From Magnolia sinica (taxonomy: Eukaryota; Streptophyta; Magnoliopsida; Magnoliales; Magnoliaceae), in the NCBI RefSeq assembly GCF_029962835.1, contig NC_080590.1, forward strand, positions 59,456,001-59,520,000: a stretch of 64,000 bases of DNA. The letters are read 5' to 3'. A program made the translations under genes and the position numbers. Of this stretch, positions 48,931 to 62,300 are shown one piece after another; position 1 is the first letter of the stretch; each line of letters begins with the position of its first letter. The notes below the pieces were generated by a model, which had not been told where the DNA came from, did no database searches, and saw only the letters and a program-made list of their open reading frames with translations.

Positions 48931-51900
48931 GAACTGGCACCAGATCTTTGCTTTCTATGGTCGCATACAACATACATCTACTTGCACGCATTAGCATCTC
49001 TTTCTGTGTGTGTGTGTGTGTACATAGTATGTCTATATGCATTGCTCTCTTTCCATTTTTTATATTTTGTTTTGCATGCAGAAGATATTTCATAATGCTA
49101 TTCTATCTGTTTTTATGTGTACTAATTCAGTGAGGTTCTGTCTACCTCTTTTTTGGGGCATTTTCATATTATCTTTGTATTCCTTCACTTATGCTAATCT
49201 GGGGTTTTCTCTTTTTAGTTGCAGTCAGTTCAAAAGCTTACCAAGAAGGTTTTGGAGGCCCTTAATGAAATTAGGTACTTCAGATTGACTGCTGTTCGCT
49301 TTTTTTTTTTTTTTCCTTCTTGTGTCAAAGGCTGTTTTAGTGTTCATGTACTGCCAAATGAAAATTTCTTTGTTTTTTACCATGCACATGTCTGCTTTAA
49401 CCCATCTTTTCCTGAAGGGATCTTGCTGCCCTGCTTATGGGACTGTCTGAAGAATTCAATATTGAGAAGTTCCTTCTTGTCTATCTGGAAGCATTGGCTG
49501 ATTACAGGTGAAATGTTGTCTTCTTATTCTCCCGAGTCTTTCTTTTTACACAATAAGGTATTAACTCCCCCCTCCCTTCTTTCTCCTTTCTTTTTTCCAT
49601 AGTTCCTCTGATGATTCATGCCGCCTCGCCTTGATTACCACAATAGAGACCATTCCTGTAAAAGATCTTGTTGATAATATTGTCATTAGAGTGCTTGCTG
49701 CCTGCATGAAGTTGTCACAGAAGAAGGATAATTCCAAATTATGTGAATCAGGTACCTTTTATTCGAAGCTACATTTCTTAGTGATGGTGATTCTTTCATG
49801 CACATTAATAATCTAGAATTTAATGATGCTTAGAGTTCCTGGAGCACTGGCCTCCAATGTGAATGAAAAGGTTTCAGTGGTCCACAACAGGGCAGGAGAT
49901 AAGGCCTTTTGGGTCTTTTGTCATGATTTGAAGTGTTCTCTGTGCTCTAGATGTTACGATTGTTAGAGAAAATACTTCCCAAGGACTGCAGCCGATTATA
50001 TGGTACGATTGTTCTACAACTTGCTGGTAAAGTTTTGTTCGTGGTGAAGGCCAAGTTATCTTTTAAAAAAAAGAAGTTTTGTTCATGGTGAAGGCCAAGT
50101 TATTCAATGGCAATAACAGTGGCCATAATGGCCACCGCTGTTACTGTTATGATATGGGACGTAACGGTCGTTATGGCCTTAATAAAAAAAGTCGGCCTGT
50201 AATGGACCACTCGCCAATTCTTCTTTCTATGGAGGAGGAAAATTGGGGTCCGAAGCCGTTTCGTTTCGATATCTCGTGGCTGAAGATTGAGGGTTTCGAT
50301 AATCTCATTTCTGATTGGTGGAAGGAGATGAAGGTAGATGGCTTCGCAGGTTTTAGACTCTGTAAAAAGCTAAGCCTGTTAAAAATCAAACTTAAAGCTT
50401 GGAAATTGGATTTCCTATTCAAACGGTAGGCCGAAACCGAAGACATTTTGGGTCAAATCCATTCCATTGATGTTGCAAACGAAGATGAGTCGATAGATTG
50501 TAACATGTGGTCTAGACGTGCTGAGCTCATCAATGTTTAATCAGCTAGGATTTTAGAGGAGGAGATCTCTTGGAGGCAGAAGGCTAGGTGTAAATGGATA
50601 AAGGAAGGCGATAAAAACACTCGATACTTTCATGCTATGCCGAGTGCTCGGGCAAGAATTAATAAGATTAACTGTCTCTTGATAAATAGGGAGCGTACAG
50701 AAGATAAGCAGTTGATCTCAGATGAGGCCATCTCTTTCTTCTCCAATCTTCTCAAGTCAGACACCCATCACAGGCCCAATTTGGACTTTCGGCCTATGGA
50801 TCGGATTTCTGAGCTGGATGCTGCCACTCTAGAAGTTAGTTTCTCTCCTGATGAAGTAAAACTAGCGATTCAGTCGTTGGCAGGGGACAAAGCCCCGGGC
50901 CTAGATGGCTTCCCTATCTTATTTTTTCAGCATTTCTGGGAGTTGCTGCAGGGGGACATCCTCGATTTCGTTAATGAATTTTATGAAAGAGGTCACCTAT
51001 CAAACGCGCTTGGGGCTCCCTTCATCGTCCTTATTCCGAATGTACAGGGGGCAAACTCTCTCCATAACTTCCATCCTATCAGTCTTCTCGGTAATCCATA
51101 CAAAATTCTCCCAAAAATTCTCGCCAATCGCCTTCAAGGAGTTATGGACAAAATTATATCTCACCACTAAAGCGCCTTCATTCAGGGTAGGCAAATTGTT
51201 GATAGTGCTCTCATGGTTGCCGAATGTCTGCACTCCAGCCATAAATCCGGGTCCAGAGGAATCTTATGCAAACTGGATCTAGAGAAGGCCTACGATCATG
51301 TTGATTGGAATTTCCTTCTGTATATGCTACAATAGATAGGATTCAATACCAAATGGTTAAATTAGATAAAGGCCTGTGTCGGCTCAGCTATATACTTGGT
51401 CCTCATCAATGGATCTCCAAAAGGCTTTTTCAAAAGTTTTATAGGTCTTCGGCAGGGAGATCCGCTATCCCCGTCCTTTTTTCTCATCGTGGTCGAGGCT
51501 TTTTCGCGTATGTTGAGGAAAGGGCAGGCGGAAGGTATTATAGGGGGTTTTCAGATTAAAGATATGGAACACCCCATCTCTCATATCCAATATGCAGACG
51601 ACACGCTCCTCTTTTGCCAGGCCGACTGGGATAAAGTGGGTAATTTGCGTACAACTATTCGTTGTTTCGAAGCGGTTTCAGGCCTTAAAGTTAACCTCAG
51701 CAAGTCGATAATGATAGGTGTTAATATCAGTGAGTCCGAGATTCGTAGTTTTGCTGATTTCTTTGGTTGTTCCCCAGGCAGCCTCCCTACGAGTTTCGTT
51801 GGTCTTCCCCTATGTACTGGCAAGCCTCCGATGATGTTTTGGGATAAAATCATCGATCGTTTCGAGCTCTATCTCGCATGATGGAAATGCAGATATATTT

Positions 51901-54900
51901 CGCTAAGGGGACGTCTCACTTTGATAAAAGCGGCACTCTCTAATCTCCCCTTATATTTCATGTCCCTTTATAAATGTTTGACAAAGATGTTAAACATCCT
52001 CGAGAAGCTGAGACGGGATTTCCTATGGCACGGTAGTGAGGACAGAAAAAAGTTTCACTTGGTTGCTTGGACAGATGTGTGCAAACACTTTCAGGACAGA
52101 GGTGCTGGAATCAGAAATCTCAAAACCATGAATCGCGCCCTTCTCGGCAAATGGTGGTGGAGACTTGGAACAGAAGAAGGGACCCTTTGGAACAGGTTGA
52201 TCAAGTGTAAATATGGGAAATTGGCTGAGGGCTGGTGGACTAAGGGCGTGCCAAGTAGCAGCGCTTCTGCTGTTTGGCGAGGAATTCTATCCTGCCATAG
52301 GGAGGTGCAGAGTCAATGTCGTTTCTCCATGGGGAAAGGGGACAGAATCCGATTTAGGGAGGATATTTGGGCGGGTTCCCAGGCGTTAAAAGAGGAATTT
52401 CCAGACATTTATAGGTTAGCCCCAAACCCGCTAATCTCAGTGGCCGATTATTACTCCTTCCAAGGAAATGTTGTGGTCTGGTCTCCTCCCTGCAGGAGAA
52501 ATCTTTATGATTGGGAAGTTGAATCTTATGTGAGTCTTCTCTAGCGGATAGGGAACTGCCATCCTGACCCGAATCAGGAAGACAAGCTCGTGTGGTCCCT
52601 TGACAGCAAGGGCCTGTTCTCGGTTAAGTCTTTGTACCGATTTCTTGATAAGAAGATAGAAAATTCTGAGGAGGTGCCTACTGTGAAGATCTGGAAATAC
52701 AAGGTTCCTCCAAAGATTGCTGTCTTTGGGTGGCTGGTCGGAAAGAGAAAAGTGCTCACTATAGATAATCTGAGGAAAAGAGGGATGATATTAACGAATA
52801 TCTGCTGCTGCTGCCTGTCAAATGAAGAAACAACGGACCACCTCTTTGTTCATTGCCCTTACTTCAATACAGTTTGGTCGACTATCCTGTCCAAATTCGA
52901 TATTTCCTGGTCCTTTCCTAATTCCACAAATAGCGTCCTCGCGGCCTGGCATGGGGTTCCCCTGGGAAAGAACAGATCCGCTGTGTGGAGATCCACTCTT
53001 CTTGCTGCTTGGTGGGCCATCTGGGAAGAAAGAAATTGCGGTTGTTTTAGAGGCGAGTCCCACTCCGTCGTTTACGTGATCAAGAGAATCCAGCACTTTC
53101 TCTCTGAATGGGCCTGCAACTCCACAAACATCAGCAACATTCCTCTTCCTTCAGACTTTCAGTCTAATGTGACATAGCTGTGCTGTGTTTTTGGTCTCTG
53201 TTTTCGTGGGTTTTTTGTTTCTTCTGTGTTCGTTCTCGAGGGGCAGTCCTATGTTTGTTTTTTTCTCTTCTTTCTCTTTCCCGTTGTGCTTTGTGTTTGT
53301 TTTTTGTTTCTTTTTTGGCTATTCTCAGTTCGTTATCTCAGCGGTCTGCTTTATTTCTTTTTAATGAATTCTTCGTTGCCTTTCAAAAAATATAATAAAA
53401 TGGACCTTTCAGGCCAATTTTCCATAACAGCCATTACGGCCTCGTAATGCATAAGAGTGTCCACCTTTACTGCTACATAACAGCTATTGTGTAACCGTTT
53501 TTGCATACCATGGTTAAGTCCCCTTCTTGGACACTGTAGTTGGATATATTCTTCAACTGCCTCCCCTGTGAGAATTCTCACCGGTGACCACTTACAGCAC
53601 TGAAGTCAGCAATTCCCTAATTGGTGCTTCCTTTGTTGGATGAATGATGAGACCATGAATCATCTTCCTCCTCATTGTTTTTCTGTCGCAACATCTGTTT
53701 AAGTATATTGGAGACCTTTGGGATAATCTTAGTTGCCCCCAAGTGGTTTCATTGCTGGTAGAAAATTGGTCTGATGGCGATCTGCTGATGACTGGGAACA
53801 TCCTGTGAGGATAATCGTTCCAAGCGTTGGGATAGCTGGACGGAAAAAAAGAAAGGAATTTTCAAGGAGTGGGCCCTCATAAGAGAATCAGGCAGAAGAT
53901 CATTGAGTGGGAAATAGCTAACAAAGAACTGAAATTGTCCAAGAGAATTATGGTCCCTTCAGTTGCAGGCTTTGATTTTAGATATGATAAGAAGCAAATA
54001 TTTGAGAGGTGAAGCCTTCCACCTAAAGGTGTTCTCAAATTGAATTTGGACAGCTAGTTGTTCTTCATTCCTAGAAGAACTAGCATTTGGTGTATTATAG
54101 GAGATAGGTGTTGGAACATTTTTCTCATTATGTAGGAGTTTATCTGTAAATATGCAAAGTAGGGTCTTATGTGTAATTTCATATTCATTAGGATGTTTTT
54201 TGTAAATAGGGGAAACCCTACATATGAAAAGATAATAAGACAGAATAGGGCTTTCATGTTTTTGAGCTCCTTAATTTTCCCACCCCTCTCTCTCTCTACA
54301 ATCTTTCTATTTACAAAAACTTCATGGTATTAAAGCCAAGTTGCAATTAAGGTTAAAGAGGAGAAAGTTTCCCATCTGAGCTGTACGACAATTGTACGGT
54401 TGGGTTGGGTCAAATTCCATACCCCTTGGTGTGGCCGAATGAGAGGAGCTTAATGGTGATTTTTCCTCTTTTTTTATTTTATTTTATTTTATTTTATTTT
54501 TTAAATCGTTCGATTTTTTTCCTGTATTTTCTAAGTTTTTCTAGAAACCGGCCACCCATTGTCCATTCTTCAGATATCTTCTTACTCAAGGGTTTTTTAT
54601 GTGCAAAACCTATATTTCTTGGATCTTTTTTGGATGATCTACACATCGGAAGTGGTTTCGGGCAGAGTTGACGCATATACATGATGGTTTGGTAAAAAAT
54701 AGGGGTCGAAATGGCTGCGTTGGGTAAGAATGGCACTTGGGACCTTGTCCCCTTACCCGTGGGAAAGCATACCGTTGGATGCAAATGTGTGTACTCTATA
54801 AAGTATCAGGCGGATGGTTCAATTGAAAGGTACAAGGCTCGCCTGGTTGCTAAGGGTTACACTTAGAACTATGGCGTGGATTATACTGAGACATTCTCTC

Positions 54901-56350
54901 CCGTTGCCAAGTTAAATTCTGTTTGTTTGATCATTTCCTTGGCAACGAATCTCTCCTGGCCATTATTTTAGCTAGATGTCAAGAATGCCTTTCTTTGTGG
55001 TGACCTTACTGAAGAGGTGTAAATGGATCTTTTGGCTGATTTTTAGCTCAAGGGGGAGACAGGGAAAGTGTGTAAGCTGAAAAAGGCCCTCTATGACCTT
55101 AAGCAATCTCCAAGAGTGTGGTTTGCACGGCTTAGTTTTGCGATTCTCTCGTTTGGATTCAAGTGATGTCAGTCAGATCACATTGTGTTTATTCATACTC
55201 AGAAAGAGGGTCGCACCATCATACTTGTGTATGTGGATGATATTGTCATCACTGGGGATGACTTGGAATTTATTGAACATGTCAAGCAGATGCTGGGCAA
55301 TGAGATTGGCATTAAGGATATTGGTCCTCTTCGATACTTCTTAGGGATTGAAGTTGCTCGTTCGTCCAAGGGCATCTTCATATTTCAAAGAAAGTATACT
55401 CTTGATCTATTGAGTAAGATTGATAGACCGGGAGCCTGTCCCCCTTTATCTCCAATAGATCAGAAGCACTCATTACATGCATCTAAAGGTGATATTATGA
55501 ATGTTTTGGGTATGTACCAGAGGTCGGTTGGCAAGTTGATCTATTTAACTATCACAAGACTAACATTACTCAAGCAGTTGGCATTGTCAGCAGATTCATG
55601 CATTCACCAAGGTCACCTCATCTAGATGCAGTATATCGTATTCTGAGATATTTGAAGTCATGTTCAGGACGTGGCATTATCTATGCTAATCATGGACATG
55701 TTGATATTATTGGGTACTCTGATGTTGTCTGCGCAGGTTGCCCAACAGATAGAAAATCTACCACTAGCTATTGTACATTCATTGGAGGGAACTTGGTGAT
55801 TTGGAGAAGCAAAAAACAGTCCATTGTGTCTAGATCAAGTGCAGAAGCAAAAAGTTGACCTATGGCTCATGGGGCATCAAAAATTTTGTGGTTGAGATCC
55901 ATATTGGTAGTAGTTGGATTCTCCATTTCCTCTGCGAGTCCACTTTATTGTGACAATCAAGCTGCTTTACATATTGCCTCTGATTCAGTTCTCCATGAGA
56001 GGACCAAGTATATTGGGGTCGATATTCACTTCATTCGGGAGAAGATTTCTTCTGGCGTGTTGAGTACACCATTTGTCAAATCAACAGAATAATCAGCAGA
56101 TATCTTTACAAAGGCTCTTAATTCTCATATACTACAAGATGTGTCTGGTAAGTTGGGTATGATAGATATTCATACACCAACTTGAGGGGGAGTGTTGGAA
56201 CATTTTTCTCATCATGTAGGGGTTTATATGTAAATATGCAAAGTAGGGTCTTATGTGTAATTTTGTGTTTATTAGGATGTTATTTGTAAATAGGAGAAAC
56301 CCTACATATAAAAAGATAATAAGACAGTAGGGCTCATGTTTTTGAGCTCA

Positions 56351-56392
<42 letters not shown>

Positions 56393-59300
56393 AATCTTTC
56401 TACATTCTCTACAAAAACTTCAATAGGCCTAGTTATAAAAGCTTCTCTAGGCCAGTTGGGGATTCAGACTCAAACGAGCTGAAAGCCTTGGACTTACTGT
56501 TGCTGTTCAGCTTTCAGGATATTTAATGCTCACTGTTTGGGCACCCTGGTAATTAAAGTGGCAACAAATTCAATTATTCTGGTTGAAGGAGGTCTTTGTC
56601 CAGCACTTAGCTGATATCATGTAGGAGGTCATTAGTTTGTGGACTCTCATCAATTCTTTGCCATGCAAATTCAGTGGGAGGCAAATGCTGAAATGGATAT
56701 CCTTGGTAAACTAGGGCAAATAGATCTAAGCTTCCTGTTGGCCAATCTTTTCCTCCTGGATCATATTGTTAGGATTCATGTTGGAAGTTTTGGCGCTGGC
56801 TGCCAACCTGACGCATCCTCCTTTATCTAGGCTGGGGGACTAGCAATGAGAGCACAAAAGTCCCACAGGCGCAATGTAATAGACTATTAACTAGGCTTGC
56901 TTAAAATGAAGCGCTATCTAAATTGTCTATCGCATAGGTTGATTACAGTGAATGGGCATTTCCTCCTAGATTAGTGTCGAGGCTTTGTGTGTGTGTTAAT
57001 TCTCTTATTTGTCTTCTTATTTTTCCTGTTTACTTTGTTGGGATTCTGTCTGATGCATCTTCCTTGGTGTTCGTCCCTTTAATTTTCTTCTCAATAAAGC
57101 TTTTGATATGCTTGTTGAGATGGATGAATGGTAAGATGTGTAAGGATATAATTACAAATGAACGCATTTGAGGGAACTTAGGAATAGCACCAATGGCTAA
57201 TGAGATGAGGGAAAGTAGAGTTGGATGGTTTGGTCATTGTGACAGAGACTAAGAACTGCACCGGTTAGTAGAAGTGAGTCGGTTCAAGTTGAAGGCTCTA
57301 AAAGGGCAAGGGCGAGGCCCAAAAGAATGTGGGTGGAGCCGTGGAGGTAGGAAGTGAAGACTTGATGACCTCCGGTTTAACCGAGGATATGATCTTCAAT
57401 AAAGTGGAATGGCAAAGCAGGATTTGTGTGGCTGACCCTGATTAGATGGAGTAAGGCCTAGATGACGACCATGATGAATAAAGCTTTTGATATCCATAAA
57501 ACATAGTACTTGTTTAGCCTATGCTAATTTATCCACTTTGTGCCTCACAGCTTTTGGCTCTTTCACGAATTTATTGTTTTTCTGCTACACAAGTACATCT
57601 TGTCCTGCTTCTATTATTGTTACCCACACTTACTATTATCATCTAGTGTTCTTGTAGCATGAAAATCTTAGCCTGTTCCAACTATGATTTTGCTTTTCTC
57701 TCAGGAAGCTGGGCCAAACAAATTCTGGGTGCAATTGATAAGCATTATCCATCTGAACTGCGTGGAGCTGTGCGCAAGTTCCTTGAGGTATGGACCAGAG
57801 GGTTTTACTTATCTATCCACTTTATTGTTCTAGCGGTCGTCTGAATTTATTCTTTGATTTCTTGCATTCTTAGGATCCCAAAATGAGCTCCAAGAAAGAG
57901 GGGTTTAAATTTGAGAATTTATGCTTGATGCTTGATGGGAGTTTGGAAATGTCACTGGAGATATCGGATTCAAAAGTTTGGTTTTCCCTAGAACATCCAC
58001 AGGTAGCATATCGTTGCAATGCCACATTTAAAAAATGGTTCTGTTTTCTTCAGTGAGTTTGCATTTCTTCTCAAATGCTTTCCTCTAATTTAGTGCTCCC
58101 TGGACATGACTTGTGAATGTTTATGTATTTCTTTCAATATTCAATTTTCATTAAACTCTGTTCCCTTTTACTAATTTTTTGGTAATGGCATAGGCTGAGG
58201 TTCGTCGAGCTTCTCTTTTAGGTTTAGCTTCATCTGGTACACTGAAAGCCAGTGCTTTTGATCCACAGGTATCTTTTGTTTAATTGCTTTTATAGCAAAG
58301 TGGCTCATCTTATGCATTTCATTGTTATGGTTTTTTAACAGGGGTGATATGCTGAACTTTTCCTTTTATATTCATAATCCATATTGAGTTTCTTCCTGCA
58401 TCTTATTTTTAGTATTCCTTCAGCTGTTTTTTATTTACTTTAACTGGGTTCTCTTTTGTTAGCTTCTGAAGTTCCTCTTTACTACAAGTTTTGTTGTCAG
58501 TTTTGCCTATGGAGAGAGATTCTAATGTCATATTTGTTCTCAAATGGTCCAGAAACTTGTCAACGTTCAAGAAGCAATATTGCGAAGGCTTCATGATGAT
58601 GATCTTAGTGTTGTTCAGGCAGCTCTATCTGTGGATGGATTGTCTGGAATCATTAATCCTGCTTGTCTTTTCAAAGCCTTTGAAGTTGTACTTTTAAGAT
58701 GCATTGATATTCTGACAGGTGAGCGTTCATTATAAGTGCTTTCTCTAATGTCTTGGCTGCTTTCTTTTCCCCATTCCACAATTTTCATTGCTATGGTACA
58801 AGAGCGAGGCTCTTAGTATTCCACGACAATTAAGACTATATTCCATGACAATTAAGACTATGTACTGGATCATTGGCTCCTTTCTTAAGGTCCAAGCTGT
58901 CATAACTTTTGTTAGGTTGCTGTTGCTAGAAAACTGAGTCAACTTTTGGGCGTTAACTGAGACTTGCTCTGAAAGAAATTGGTCATGCTCACCTGGATTT
59001 AATTGATTTGCAGCCAAAGAAAGTGGTAACTTAACCAGGTTATTGTAGCTTGAGTTTTCATATCTACTTAAGCTGGCTGTAGAAGGTGTTGGTTCCAACT
59101 CTTATGCTGATGACCAGAATGCTCTATTCTCTATGCGATGGTTCTTCCTGTCTTCTTTTATATCAAGATGCTGTATAAAAATATACTGAAAGACTTATAT
59201 CACATACGATTTATTTGTTGGTCTTGGAGAAATCTGCTGTTCCCTGTTTGAAGGGGAATTTGAAGAAATTATTAATGTGGAACATGCAGGTCTAAATGTC

Positions 59301-62300
59301 TAAATAGTGATGCCTTGACTAGTTGGTTAGCCTATCTAATCATTTTTTTTTTTATTTAAAAATTTGTATGTTAACTTGGATATGCTAGGGCTATGGTAAT
59401 CGCATAATCAGCACATAATGAGTTGGTAGATGGACTAGCTTGTTATCCGACTTCATAGTTTTAAACATCTTCTGCACGGGTTTTCACCTCTCTCCAAAGC
59501 ATTCTTCAGTATGTTCTGGCACACATTATGTTCAAAATGAACCTTTCTTCGCCATTAATTTTGTTGCGTACAAAGTTGAGGCATCATTGGCTGCTACAGG
59601 ACAATGTTCTGCTCCAACCTCTTTAACCATTGAATATAGGAGCCTGAACAAATCTTTAGTGTCCTTCAAAATATAAAAGGTATCTATGGACCTCAAAAGC
59701 AGCAGTTCCAAATGGCAAGTGTGATGCTGATGAGGTTGCTTAATGGTGACTGCAGAAACAAAATAAATGGGAGAGGGAAAAAGCCATTTAATTTCTCATG
59801 CTTGATTATCTTTCAAAAATTAAAAATAAAAAGAAGAAGAAAAAGGAAAAGGAAAACTCGGAAAAACTCATGCTTACTTCTTAGGGGTGCACATGGGTTG
59901 GTTCGGTCTGGTTCTGGGGTGAAACCAGAACCCAACCGTTCCTAACGGTTCCAGGAAAACCGGAACCGGACTTTTCGCATCCTAGAACCGAACCAGAACC
60001 GGACCGTAAAAACTGTTTCGGTTCTATGGTTCTGGGCTTATATGTATATAATTGAGCCCATGTCCATTCGTGTTGTGATCTATTTGATGAATGGTCTAGA
60101 TATTTTGTAAGGTGTGCAAAAAGACATTTACGGAAACAATCAAAGGGCGCATTGTAAGTCATAAATCATGAGTCAAATAGACAACTAAAATATATTGTAA
60201 ACTAATAAAATAGACAACTAAAATATATTGTAAACTAATAAAATAGACAACTAAAATATATTGTAAACTCGGTCCGGTTCCATGTTCGGTTCTACGGTTT
60301 GGTTCACGGTTCGGTTCGGTTCTACAGGACCCCAAACCGAGAATCGAACCGAACTAATCGATTCTTTGATTTTCGGAACCGGAACCGGTGCACTTCAGAA
60401 CCGGACCAAACCGTGCAGTTTGTTCGGTTCCGGTCTGGTTTTCCGGTTCTACCGGTTCCATGTGCACCCCTATACTTCTGATTGGAGTTTGTTTGGCAAT
60501 TAGGGTCCAGCTAACACCGGTATGATCGGGCCCAATTGGTCAAAAGATACTAATGCGTCTGATTCATTCTCTTGGAAGCTCTCCTAGTTTATTCTAATTC
60601 CTTTTCAAGATATTTCACCATTGAACTATTGAAGGGATATACAAACGTCACTGCATAAGCCGTGGTGAACTGCTCATATGTAAAGATGGGATTGACTTGT
60701 CTGAAAGAGCAGCTATTTCTTTTAGATGCTGTTTTTTATTTCAAATTTTATGGATGTCATTTCTGTTGGACACATTCATCAGTATGCTGATGAAACCACT
60801 AATTAATTTGCAGTGAAGTGTGGCTTGATCAGCTTTATCTTTTGGTCATGTTTTGCCCCCAAATATGAGCAACGATTTTATCTCTTGCTAATAAGATGCC
60901 ATTTATAAAACATGCCAGTTATCGTATCGGACACATTCATCGGTATGCTGATGAAACCACCAATTAATTCGCAGTGAAGTGTGGCTTGGTCAGCTTTATC
61001 TGTTGGTCATGCTGTGCCCTGAGCATGAGCAACTCTTGTATTTCTTGCTAATAAGATGCCATTTATGGAAAAGGTGTTTAAGCCTCTAAGGACGGAGGTT
61101 AATACCTTGCTTATCAATTTAGTAAATCTTTTACAAATTAAGCTCTTACAAAGAACCTTGTCAATGATCTAGTATTCAGACTGTCCAGCCATTGCATATG
61201 ACGGTGCAGCTTTCTCATGTGATTTCACTCGGCATTTTGTTCTTCCCCTTAGAAATGTATTGCTAGTCTGATGAAAAGTCAAGACTTTAAGACTGTTAAA
61301 ATTAATTAAGTCAAGGGCTTCCAGAAAGAATAGATGAACCTTTACTTAATTCAAAAGGCTGGAATATAGTCTTGAAAATTGTTCTATATCAATACGAGTG
61401 CTATCCCTGTTCTCCTTTTTGTAGAACAATTACTCTTGTATAAACATTATTGAATTTTCTCTGTTTGTAAGCTTTTACTCCTATCTTTTTTTGAGCAGTA
61501 ACTTTGCTCCCTATCATGACGTACTTGAATGGATGAAATGCATTAAACAGCATGATGAGTCTACGAACTACGATCACCTAGTTCTTTTGTATGTATTGCC
61601 ATAGTTGTTATTGAGCCTCCCAGTTTAACCCAAGGCTTGTTTTTACTTCCATACCCATTAATCATTTACAGTACTGTTTGAAACTTCAAGCAACATGATG
61701 CTGGACAACTAACCACTTGCTTTAAAAGTTCGAACTGATAGAGCATGGGGATTAAGCTTGTTTTTACCTCCATACCCATTAATCATTTACAGTATTGTTT
61801 GAAACTTCAAGCAACATGATGCAGGACAACTAACCACTTGCTTTAAAAGTTCGAATTGATAGAGCATGAGCCACCAGTCTCACACGGGTGGGGCCCGCCT
61901 CACACGAGCTACCCACCTCACATTGGCCGCCTACCCGAGTGTGCCCTTGCATCCCACAGGCCACCCCACTTGAGCCCGATGTGAAAATACTCCTGCATTA
62001 ATCACCTCCTGTGAGGAGTCTTGAACACGAGACTCCCGCTCTGATATCAATTTGATGCAGGACAACTAATCACTTGCTTTAAGAGCTCGAACTGATAGAG
62101 CATGGCGAATTAATCACTTTATCTCATAGCCCAGGCCCCACATTGCATGGGTTAGGACCTCGGCCGAACCTCCCTCATGGGCCCCACTTCATATGGGTTC
62201 TGCTTCACACGAGCCACTTCCCTCACATGGGTTGCCCACCCTGAGTGTGCACCTGCATCCTACAGGCCAACCTACTCGAGCCCGGTGTGAAAATGCCCCA

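Noticed and set aside
62024..62048. tRNA-like GCTCTGATATCA as a tRNA gene fragment
   Set aside because: Only the last dozen bases match tRNA-iMet; no cloverleaf, A box or B box is seen. A primer binding site explains it better.
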